A stretch of DNA of 8,786 nt from Christensenella sp. UBA5327. GTDB lineage: Bacteria; Bacillota; Clostridia; Christensenellales; Aristaeellaceae. The notes below the pieces were generated by a model. The model saw nothing but the letters and a program-made list of their open reading frames with translations, was not told where the DNA came from and made no database searches. Below, one piece after another: positions 1 through 6,239 of this stretch. The position numbers were made by a program, and so were the translations under genes. Each line of letters opens with the position of its first letter. The first letter of the stretch is position 1. The stretch spans positions 1,723 through 10,508 of the forward strand of contig DHQX01000019.1 in NCBI GenBank assembly GCA_002411105.1, given 5' to 3'.

Positions 1-128
1 TAGGCCAGGGTGAAGGTGACCGGTGTCTGCATCTGCCCCAGAGCCTGGAAAGGGGTCAGCAAAAGCAGCAGGGCTGCGATCAGCGCCGCCATGCGGCGGA
101 AGGGACGGTGTGATGGCTGTATTGTCAT
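1..128 (-). CDS. N-terminus of a secreted protein (partial, runs off left edge)
   Basis: Only the first 42 codons lie in the window. Read leftward from the ATG at 128, they give a typical Sec signal peptide: a basic start (His7, Arg8, Arg11, Arg12), a hydrophobic core at about residues 13-24 with five consecutive leucines, and a plausible signal peptidase I site after A29-L30-G31. The mature protein would begin QMQTPVTFTLA. No cysteine lies near the cleavage site, so it is not an obvious lipoprotein. A good ribosome binding site (AAGAGGAGG, complement of 137-145) sits 8 bases before the ATG, and a strong promoter lies upstream. The gene diverges from the NYN gene. The visible mature part is too short to assign a family. 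The call as a real gene rests on the promoter, binding site and signal peptide occurring together. Confidence 0.75.
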   Translation of the reverse strand, partial: MTIQPSHRPFRRMAALIAALLLLLTPFQALGQMQTPVTFTLA

Positions 129-166
129 AAACCTGGCCTCCTCTTGTGGGCGTGGTATTCGTTACA

Positions 167-195
167 ATTTTATTACAAAATCATTGCCGTGTCAA
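167..195 (-). promoter_or_regulatory. Sigma-A-type promoter of the left-edge secreted protein gene
   Basis: On the minus strand there is a perfect -35 TTGACA (complement of 190-195), a 17-base spacer, and a -10 TAAAAT (complement of 167-172, five of six consensus bases). It lies about 40 bases before the ATG at 128, with the ribosome binding site between. This is a close consensus match to the vegetative sigma factor, so fairly strong expression is expected. Activity is inferred from sequence alone. Confidence 0.75.
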
Positions 196-276
196 TCTGG
201 GCGGACGGGGCGCGGGGGCGCCTCTGCCAGATATAACGCGGTGGAGACCGGTTTTCTTCCAATACCTGAGACAGTA

Positions 277-285
277 TGTTATAAT
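277..285 (+). promoter_or_regulatory. Extended -10 promoter at the head of the NYN-to-murG operon
   Basis: There is a perfect TATAAT at 280-285 preceded by TG at 277-278, the extended -10 arrangement. The -35 position at 17-base spacing (257-262, TTCCAA) matches consensus poorly, as is common for extended -10 promoters. The leader of about 55 bases contains a small hairpin (GGCGGC at 312-317 pairing with GCCGCC at 321-326) just before the ribosome binding site. No other convincing promoter was noticed ahead of the downstream genes, so this one may drive the whole six-gene unit. Confidence 0.65.
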
Positions 286-346
286 TCATAAAGCCCGCAT
301 AGGGTGAGCACGGCGGCACAGCCGCCAAAAGTTAGGAGTTTTTGTT

Positions 347-1348
347 TTGAGCACAGCACGGTTCGCGATTTTCGTCGACCTGGAAAACTGCGGCGCGAAG
401 GTTGAGACCCTCAACAACATTCTGGAAAAGGTCAAAATCCGCGGCGACATCCTCATGGGCAAGGTCTATGGCTATACCGACAAGTTCGGTTCGCTAAAGG
501 AGCTTTTGCTCTCCAACACCTTTACGGTGGTTCCCTCCCTGCGCTATGGCGTGGCGCAAAAGAACAACGCCGACATCCTCCTGGTGCTTGACGCCATGGA
601 GGTGGCCTACACCAACCCCTTGATCGACAGCTTCTGCATCGTCTCAGGCGACAGCGACTATACGCCGCTGGTGGGCAAACTCAAGAGCATGGGCAAGTTT
701 GTGCTGGGCATCTCCCGCAGCGAGGTGGCCAGCACCATTTTTATCAATGCCTGCAACGAGTTTCAGTTTTTGGAGACCGTCACGGTGAGGCGCAAGCCCC
801 GCGTGCAGCAGAAGGCCAAGAAGGCGGGCGAGGACAATGGCAGCGGCGGGGAAGCGGAGCTGCTCAAACAGATTGAGAGCATCCTGGAGGATCATTCAGA
901 GGAAGAGATCTTTGCCAGCGAGCTAAAAGGCGTCCTCCTGCGCCTGCGCCCGGACTTCAACGAGAAGAACTACGGCTGCGCCACCTTTGGCAAGCTCCTC
1001 ACCAAGCTCTCCCAGAACTATGAAACCATCAAGGTGCGCTCTGACAACTACAATGTGATGGTGTCCCTGGCGGCGGAGTCCGCGGACACGGGCAAGGGCA
1101 CTGCCCAGATCACCCGGGACAACTGGGTTGACATCTTCCGGGAGCAGCTGAAGCACTATAAGGAAGACGGCTTTGAGCGCATCAACCCCAGCATCCTCAA
1201 GGCGGATATCCAGAGCCTGTACCCGGATTTTCAGGAGAAGAACGTGGGCTTCAAGCGCTTCAGCGACCTGCTCAAGGACCTGGAGAAGGAAAAGGTGCTC
1301 AATCTGGAAATGGACCAGCAGAAGAACATGCTGATCAAAATGCTCTGA
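347..1348 (+). CDS. NYN-domain putative ribonuclease with two C-terminal OST-HTH/LOTUS domains
   Basis: This 333-residue protein starts at TTG (347), with AGGAG at 334-338 placed 8 bases upstream. Residues 5-145 form an NYN (LabA/DUF88, PIN-like) domain. The expected acidic metal-binding residues are visible: D11 in FVDLEN, D76 and D82 in NNADILLVLDAM, and D102 and D104 in SGDSDYTPL. A basic, Gly-rich linker (about 146-168) leads to two winged-helix OST-HTH/LOTUS repeats at about 169-242 and 254-333. Each carries the signature PDFxEKNxG (202-210 and 293-301) followed by a Phe and an LL pair. In known families NYN domains act as Mg-dependent RNases and LOTUS domains bind RNA, so RNA cleavage or turnover in the cytoplasm is the likely role. 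The target is unknown. It is the first gene of the operon, 16 bases before the glycosyltransferase. Family assignment is firm; function is inferred. Confidence 0.9.
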   Translation: MSTARFAIFVDLENCGAKVETLNNILEKVKIRGDILMGKVYGYTDKFGSLKELLLSNTFTVVPSLRYGVAQKNNADILLVLDAMEVAYTNPLIDSFCIVSGDSDYTPLVGKLKSMGKFVLGISRSEVASTIFINACNEFQFLETVTVRRKPRVQQKAKKAGEDNGSGGEAELLKQIESILEDHSEEEIFASELKGVLLRLRPDFNEKNYGCATFGKLLTKLSQNYETIKVRSDNYNVMVSLAAESADTGKGTAQITRDNWVDIFREQLKHYKEDGFERINPSILKADIQSLYPDFQEKNVGFKRFSDLLKDLEKEKVLNLEMDQQKNMLIKML

Positions 1349-1364
1349 GAATGGGAGGCGCGCC

Positions 1365-2309
1365 ATGAACCCGGTATATTCAGTGGTCATCCCCTGCTAT
1401 AACGAAGAGGAATCCATTGGCGAAACCCACCGCCGCCTGACGGCGGTGATGCAGGGCATGGGGGAGAAATATGAGCTGATCTATGTCAATGACGGCAGCC
1501 GGGATAACACCCCGGCGCTGCTGGACCAACTGGCGGACGGTGACCCCCAGGTGCGGGTGCTGCACTTTGCCGCCAACCGGGGGCACCAGGTGGCGGTGTC
1601 GGCGGGGCTCGACTATGCGGTGGGGGACGCGGTGGTCATCATCGACGCGGACCTGCAGGACCCGCCGGAGGTGATCCCCCAGATGGCCAGCCGCTGGAAG
1701 GCCGGCGCCCAGGTGGTGTACGGCAAGCGCAGGAGCCGGGAGGGCGAGACCAAATTCAAGGAATTGACCGCCAAAGCCTACTACCGCCTGCTCAGGAAAA
1801 TCGCTGGCGACATCTTCCCGGAGGACACCGGGGATTTCCGCCTGGTGGACCGCCAGGTGGCCGATGTGATCCGGGGGATGCCGGAGCACGCCCGCTATCT
1901 GCGGGGCATGTTCGCCTGGGTGGGGTTCAAGCAGGAGGCGCTGCTGTATGACCGTGACCGCCGCTTTGCCGGGGAAACCCACTATCCGCTGAAAAAAATG
2001 CTGCGCCTGGCGGCGCATGGCATCATGAGCTTTTCAGAAAAGCCGCTGCTGTGGCCTTTGTGGCTGGGCCTTATGTGGCTGTTTGCCAGCGGGCTTTTGT
2101 TTGTGATTGCCCTCATCATGGCCATCGCCGGGAAGGCCGCAGGCAGCGTGCTGCTGTACGCAGTCATCAGCCTGGCCGCGGGCTGCTTGCTCAGCGCCAT
2201 GGGGGTGCTGGGGGCCTACCTGGCCCGGGTGTATGACGAGGTGAAGGGGCGGCCGCTGTATGTGGTGGCCCGCACCCGGGGGTATGAGGAGGAAGCGGCC
2301 CATGGCTGA
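1365..2309 (+). CDS. Family 2 glycosyltransferase, polyprenyl-phosphate sugar transferase type (GtrB/DPM1-like)
   Basis: This 314-residue protein starts at ATG with GGGAGG (1353-1358) 6 bases before. The GT-A fold is clear: VVIPCYNEE at 7-15, VNDGSRDNT at 41-49, and DADLQDPPE at 94-102 containing the metal-binding DxD (D94, D96). GDFRLVDR at 156-163 is the usual GDFRL motif. Two transmembrane helices (about 229-255 and 261-285) and the tail YDEVKGRPLYVV are typical of the bactoprenol glucosyltransferase/DPM1-like group, which moves a sugar from a nucleotide donor to undecaprenyl phosphate at the inner membrane face. The normally conserved AGxSKY motif before the helices reads AGETHY (202-207), a small divergence. 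The sugar and the final acceptor cannot be read from sequence. The gene's end overlaps potA by 8 bases. No flippase or GT-C partner gene lies in the window. Confidence 0.88.
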   Translation: MNPVYSVVIPCYNEEESIGETHRRLTAVMQGMGEKYELIYVNDGSRDNTPALLDQLADGDPQVRVLHFAANRGHQVAVSAGLDYAVGDAVVIIDADLQDPPEVIPQMASRWKAGAQVVYGKRRSREGETKFKELTAKAYYRLLRKIAGDIFPEDTGDFRLVDRQVADVIRGMPEHARYLRGMFAWVGFKQEALLYDRDRRFAGETHYPLKKMLRLAAHGIMSFSEKPLLWPLWLGLMWLFASGLLFVIALIMAIAGKAAGSVLLYAVISLAAGCLLSAMGVLGAYLARVYDEVKGRPLYVVARTRGYEEEAAHG

Positions 2310-3402
2310 GGAAAGCAGGGTGCTGTTGACCCTGCGGGGCCTGCACAAGGCATTTGACACCCAGGAGGCCCTAAAAGGCATCGACCTGGACGTGTATGAG
2401 GGGGAGTTTCTGACGCTGCTGGGGCCTTCGGGCTGCGGCAAAACCACCACACTGCGCATCATCGCGGGACTGGAGATGCCCACCGAGGGTGCTGTGCTGT
2501 TAAACGGCGAGGACATCACCCGCCTGCCGCCTGAAAAGCGCCAGGTGAACACGGTGTTTCAGAATTACGCGCTGTTTCCCCATATGAATGTTGAGAAGAA
2601 TATCGCCTATGGCCTGAGGATGCGGGGAGCATCCAGGCCGGAGATCAAGGAAGCGGTGGCCAGGATGCTGGAACTGGTGCAGCTGGAGGGCTACGGCAAG
2701 CGCACGCCCATGCAGCTCTCCGGCGGCCAGCGCCAGCGGGTGGCCATCGCCCGGTCCCTGGTGCTCTCCCCGCGCATCCTGCTTCTGGATGAGCCGCTGG
2801 GGGCGCTGGACTTGCAGCTGCGCCGCCAGATGCAGCAGGAGCTTAAGCGCATGCAGCAGACGCTGGGCATCACCTTCATCTATATTACCCATGACCAGGA
2901 GGAGGCCCTGGGCATGTCTGACCGCATCGCGCTGATGCGGGAGGGCCGCTTTGTGCAGATTGGAAGCCCCGCAGAGCTGTATGAGCAGCCCCAGACCGCC
3001 TTTGCGGCCAGCTTCATCGGGGAAACAAACCTGCTGCGCGGGCAGGCCGCGGCGGTGAAGGATGACGGGGTGCTGATGGATGTGGGCGGGGTCAACCTGC
3101 CCTGCAGCAGCGATCTGTGGATCAGCCCCGGCGACCCGCTGCTGCTGAGCATCCGGGCGGAGCGGCTGTACATGTCGAAAACGCCTGTCAAAGAGCCCTG
3201 CCAGCTGGCGGGCACCCTGGTGGAAAACCGCTATGCCGGGGGCGAGCGGGTATGCATGATCAGGCTGCCTGACGGGCAGACCCTGAAAAGCCGCCACCCC
3301 ACCGAGGGGGAGGTGCCCTGTCACATCGGAGACCCGGTCTACTGCTGGTGGCACCAGGCCTCGGCAGTCCTGGTGCGGGATGACCTGGAGGAGCACCCAT
3401 GA
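2302..3402 (+). CDS. potA: Spermidine/putrescine-type ABC transporter ATP-binding protein PotA
   Basis: This is the ATPase of an importer. ATG at 2302 was chosen because GAGGAGGA (2286-2293) lies 8 bases before it; an in-frame upstream start at 2260 lacks such a site and sits deep in the previous gene. The product has 366 residues. Motifs in order are Walker A GPSGCGKTT (41-49), Q-loop Q87 in VFQNYALFPHM, signature LSGGQRQR (139-146), Walker B LLLDEP (160-165, catalytic E164), D-loop GALD (167-170) and H-loop H197. A C-terminal TOBE-type regulatory domain occupies about 235-360. The sequence fits the PotA/CysA/MalK class, and the two downstream permeases make PotA the best name. It overlaps the glycosyltransferase by 8 bases and potB by 4 (ATGA), indicating coupled translation. 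The substrate is inferred from the permeases, since no binding protein is encoded alongside. Confidence 0.9.
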   Translation: MAEESRVLLTLRGLHKAFDTQEALKGIDLDVYEGEFLTLLGPSGCGKTTTLRIIAGLEMPTEGAVLLNGEDITRLPPEKRQVNTVFQNYALFPHMNVEKNIAYGLRMRGASRPEIKEAVARMLELVQLEGYGKRTPMQLSGGQRQRVAIARSLVLSPRILLLDEPLGALDLQLRRQMQQELKRMQQTLGITFIYITHDQEEALGMSDRIALMREGRFVQIGSPAELYEQPQTAFAASFIGETNLLRGQAAAVKDDGVLMDVGGVNLPCSSDLWISPGDPLLLSIRAERLYMSKTPVKEPCQLAGTLVENRYAGGERVCMIRLPDGQTLKSRHPTEGEVPCHIGDPVYCWWHQASAVLVRDDLEEHP

Positions 3403-4268
3403 CCAGGCGGGACACAGCCGCGCGCCCTGTGGCGCGCAGGGAGGCGCTGGCCATCCCCATGTCGCTTTACGCGGCGCTGTTTGTGGGGGTGAGCCTGATG
3501 TATATCATCGGCCTGAGCCTCCTGACCCGTGGCGCAGGCTTTGTCGCCACGCCGCCTGTTACCTTTGACAATTTCGCTAAGATCGCAAGCCCCCTGTACC
3601 TGCGCTCGCTGCTGCTCAGCCTGCGTCTGGCGGGGATGACAGCGCTGTTTTGCCTCGCCATTGGCTATCCCTTTGCCTATTTCATGGCCAAGGCCCGGCC
3701 AAAGGCCCGCACCTGGATCCTGCTGCTGGTGATCGTGCCGTTTTGGACCAACGCCCTCATCCGCATTTATGGATGGAAAATATTGCTGTCGGCCTCTGGC
3801 CCCATCAATCAAGCGCTGATGGGCCTGGGGCTTGTCCAGCGCCCGCTCAAGCTGCTGTATACGGATTTTGCGGTGCTGGTGGGCATGGTGTATGCCATGA
3901 TCCCCTTCATGGTGCTGCCGGTGTATTCGGCGGCGGAGCGGCTTGACTGGTCGGTGGTGGAGGCCGCCCGGGACCTGGGCGCATCGCCCATGAAGGCTTT
4001 TTTCACCGTGGTGGTGCCTATGACGCTGCCGGGGATTCTGGCGGGGTTGGTGCTCACCTTCATTCCCTCCATCGGGCTGTTTTTCTTAAGCGATCTTTTG
4101 GGCGGCTCCAACACCATGCTCTGGGGCAACATGGTGCACAATGAGCTGCTCAAAAGCCGGGACCTGCCCTTTGCGGCGGCGCTGTCGGTGGTGCTCCTGG
4201 CCCTCACCGGCCTTGTGATTCTGCTCTACCGCCGCAAAGGCGGCAGCGCGGAAACGATGGTATTTTAG
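3399..4268 (+). CDS. potB: Spermidine/putrescine-type ABC transporter permease PotB
   Basis: This 289-residue integral membrane protein shares an ATGA overlap with potA and has GGAGGAG at 3387-3393 five bases upstream. Six hydrophobic helices are visible at about 20-43, 70-95, 105-127, 154-176, 205-231 and 257-277. The EAA loop that docks on the ATPase is at 188-211 (EAARDLGASPMKAF, then P..LPGI). The motif FWTNALIRIYGWKILL (115-130) is characteristic of PotB and its relatives. PotB pairs with PotC to form the channel for polyamine or a similar small cationic substrate. Related permeases can carry other solutes such as iron or thiamine-like compounds, but this motif favours the polyamine group. 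The stop is followed after one base by potC. Confidence 0.9.
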   Translation: MTRRDTAARPVARREALAIPMSLYAALFVGVSLMYIIGLSLLTRGAGFVATPPVTFDNFAKIASPLYLRSLLLSLRLAGMTALFCLAIGYPFAYFMAKARPKARTWILLLVIVPFWTNALIRIYGWKILLSASGPINQALMGLGLVQRPLKLLYTDFAVLVGMVYAMIPFMVLPVYSAAERLDWSVVEAARDLGASPMKAFFTVVVPMTLPGILAGLVLTFIPSIGLFFLSDLLGGSNTMLWGNMVHNELLKSRDLPFAAALSVVLLALTGLVILLYRRKGGSAETMVF

Positions 4269-4269
4269 G

Positions 4270-5118
4270 ATGAAGAAGAACTCACCCTGGGCAGGCTTTT
4301 ATATGGCGCTGGTGCTGGTTTTGCTGTACCTGCCGATTCTGGTGGTGGTGCTGTTTTCCTTCAATTCAAACCCTGGCCGCACCGCCAACTTTCAGTTTGA
4401 GGGCTTTTCCCTGCAGTGGTATCAAAACCTGTTTGACCCGGTGACCGGCTATGGGTCGGCGCTGATGACCTCGCTCACCATCGCGCTGTGGAGCGTGGGG
4501 CTCTCAGCGGTGATCGGCACCCTGGGTGCCATCGGTCTGGCCCGGCGCCAGGCCAGAAAGAGCGTATTGGCCCGCATGGGGGCGGCCGCCCTGAGCCTGG
4601 GGGAGCAGGTGGCAGTGCTGCCTATCATGATCCCGGAGATCATCCTGGGCATCGCCTTTTTGGCCTTGTTCACCGCCCTGGGGCTGCCCTTTGGCATGAT
4701 GACGCTGGTGCTCTCCCACATCACCTTTTGTGTGCCCTATATCTTTATCACGGTGAAGGGGCGGCTATCCACCCTGGACCCGGGGCTGGAGGAGGCCGCC
4801 CGGGACCTGGGCGCAAGCCCGTTTAAGGCGCTGACCACCGTGACCCTGCCCCTGGCGCTGCCGGCGGTGCTCTCGGGGTGCTTGCTGGCCTTTGCCATGA
4901 GCATGGATGACTTTGTGATCAGCTTTTTTGTGAACGGGCCCACCACCACCACGCTGCCGCTGAAGATCTACTCCTCCGTCAAGGTGGGGGTGCCGCCCCA
5001 TGTCAACGCGCTGTGCACGGTGATGCTGGTGGCGGTGTTCGCCCTGGTGGCGTTGGGCCAGGTGCTGCAAAGCCGGGCGGAGCGCAAGCGGGAGCTGGAG
5101 GCGCAGCAGGCCGGATGA
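4270..5118 (+). CDS. potC: Spermidine/putrescine-type ABC transporter permease PotC
   Basis: This 282-residue membrane protein starts one base after the potB stop. No good ribosome binding site is visible, so translation is probably coupled to potB. Hydrophobic helices lie at about 9-31, 63-90, 113-137, 141-162, 193-221 and 247-266. The EAA loop is at 174-200 (EEAARDLGASPFKAL, then LPLALPAV). The motif SMDDFVISFF (211-220) is typical of PotC. Together with PotA and PotB it completes the membrane core of a type I ABC importer. In most pot operons potC is followed by potD, the polyamine-binding protein; here the stop overlaps the murG start by 4 bases and no potD is present. The binding protein may be encoded elsewhere. 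Confidence 0.9.
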   Translation: MKKNSPWAGFYMALVLVLLYLPILVVVLFSFNSNPGRTANFQFEGFSLQWYQNLFDPVTGYGSALMTSLTIALWSVGLSAVIGTLGAIGLARRQARKSVLARMGAAALSLGEQVAVLPIMIPEIILGIAFLALFTALGLPFGMMTLVLSHITFCVPYIFITVKGRLSTLDPGLEEAARDLGASPFKALTTVTLPLALPAVLSGCLLAFAMSMDDFVISFFVNGPTTTTLPLKIYSSVKVGVPPHVNALCTVMLVAVFALVALGQVLQSRAERKRELEAQQAG

Positions 5119-6179
5119 AGACAATTGTGTTGACCGGCGGGGGCACCGCCGGGCATGTGACGCCGCATCTGGCGCTTTTGCCCCGGCTGATTGAGGCGGG
5201 CTATGCGGTGCACTATATCGGCACCTATCAAGGCATGGAGCGGGGCCTGATGGAACCCCAGGCAGGCGTTATCTACCACGCCATCCAGTCGGGCAAGCTG
5301 CGCCGCTATTTTGATTGGAAAAATCTGAGTGACCCTTTCCGGGTGGTGGCAGGCTTCTTCCAGGCCTTTGGCGCGCTGGGGAAGATCAAGCCTGACATCG
5401 TGTTTTCCAAGGGCGGCTTTGTGGCGGTGCCGGTGGTGATGGCCGCATGGATGAGGCGCATTCCCGTCCTGGCCCATGAGAGCGACCTAAGCCCGGGGCT
5501 TGCCAACCGCATCAGCGCGAAATTTTCAAAGCAGGTGGCCACGGCGTTCCCGGAGTGCGCCAATGCCCTGGGAGAAAAGGGCGTGTATGCGGGGCTGCCC
5601 ATCCGTGCCTCCCTTTTTGAAGGGGACAGGCAAAAAGGCCTGGCGCTGGCTGGCTTTGCTGGAAAGAAACCTGTGCTGCTGGTGATGGGCGGCAGCCAGG
5701 GCGCCAAGGCGGTAAACGAAGCGCTCAGAGCCGCCTTGCCCCAGGTGTTGCCCCGGATGAATGTATTGCACCTGTGCGGCAAGGGGCACCTGGATGAGGC
5801 GCTGGCGGATACGCCGGGGTATTATCAGACGGAGTTTTTAAGCGATGAGCTGCCCCATGCGCTGGCGGCGGCGGACTATATCCTCTCCCGCGCCGGGGCT
5901 ACCGCTATCTGCGAGTTTCTGGCGCTCAAAAAGCCCATGCTGCTCATTCCCCTGCCCCTGGGCTCAAGCCGGGGCGATCAGATTGAAAACGCCAAAAGCC
6001 TGGCCGCCCGCGGCCTGGCCCAGGTGCTGCCCCAGGAGCAGATGACGCCGGAGAACCTGAGCCAGGCTCTGACGCAACTCATGGAAAACGCCGATGAGTT
6101 AAAAAAAGCGCTGGAAGACGCGCCCCAGGCCGATGGCAGCGAAGCCATCTTCAATATGATCCAAAACATGACAAATTAG
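5115..6179 (+). CDS. murG: MurG, lipid II synthase (UDP-GlcNAc:lipid I N-acetylglucosaminyltransferase)
   Basis: MurG adds GlcNAc to undecaprenyl-PP-MurNAc-pentapeptide, giving lipid II on the inner membrane face, the last cytoplasmic step of peptidoglycan precursor synthesis. The 354-residue product has the full GT-B two-domain set: N-terminal GGGTAGH (8-14), KLRRYFDWKNLSDPFRV (61-77), SKGGFVAVP (98-106) and HESD (121-124); C-terminal GGSQGA (192-197), SRAGATAICE (258-267) and GDQIENA (287-293), which bind the UDP-sugar. ATG at 5115 was chosen because it begins the GGGTAGH domain at the expected distance; an upstream in-frame start at 5013 would add 34 residues overlapping potC. The start overlaps the potC stop as ATGA, with only a distant GGAGG (5097-5101), so coupling is likely. 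The location outside a division/cell-wall cluster and behind potABC is unusual. A second MurG elsewhere cannot be excluded. Confidence 0.92.
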   Translation: MKTIVLTGGGTAGHVTPHLALLPRLIEAGYAVHYIGTYQGMERGLMEPQAGVIYHAIQSGKLRRYFDWKNLSDPFRVVAGFFQAFGALGKIKPDIVFSKGGFVAVPVVMAAWMRRIPVLAHESDLSPGLANRISAKFSKQVATAFPECANALGEKGVYAGLPIRASLFEGDRQKGLALAGFAGKKPVLLVMGGSQGAKAVNEALRAALPQVLPRMNVLHLCGKGHLDEALADTPGYYQTEFLSDELPHALAAADYILSRAGATAICEFLALKKPMLLIPLPLGSSRGDQIENAKSLAARGLAQVLPQEQMTPENLSQALTQLMENADELKKALEDAPQADGSEAIFNMIQNMTN

Positions 6180-6197
6180 AGTTTTTAAAGGGGCTCT

Positions 6198-6229
6198 GGG
6201 GGAAGGCTTTTAACAAAAAGCCTTCCCCC
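6198..6229. terminator. Hairpin between convergent murG and nahK-like genes
   Basis: A perfect 14-bp stem (6198-6211 with 6216-6229) closes on the tetraloop AACA. The outer half is GC-rich (GGGGGAAGGC) and the inner half is T/A-rich. It lies 18 bases after the murG stop and 10 bases beyond the kinase stop, so it can serve both genes. Neither strand has a clean T-tract directly after the stem, so it is not a textbook intrinsic terminator. It may act with Rho, protect 3' ends, or simply block read-through between the convergent genes. Confidence 0.7.
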
Positions 6230-6239
6230 CGCGCTTTAT

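Noticed and set aside
10..291. Plus-strand open frame of 93 codons at the left edge
   Set aside because: It runs antisense through the secreted-protein start and both promoters, has no ribosome binding site, and its translation has no recognisable features.
2260..2301. Upstream in-frame start for potA
   Set aside because: No ribosome binding site is visible there, whereas the ATG at 2302 has an ideal one.
2500..3396. 298-codon minus-strand open frame opposite potA
   Set aside because: It lies entirely within potA, whose ABC motifs are all intact; the antisense translation has no coherent domain.
5013..5114. Upstream in-frame start for murG
   Set aside because: It would add 34 residues of low-complexity Gly/Ala sequence overlapping potC, and the conserved MurG N-terminus begins at 5115.
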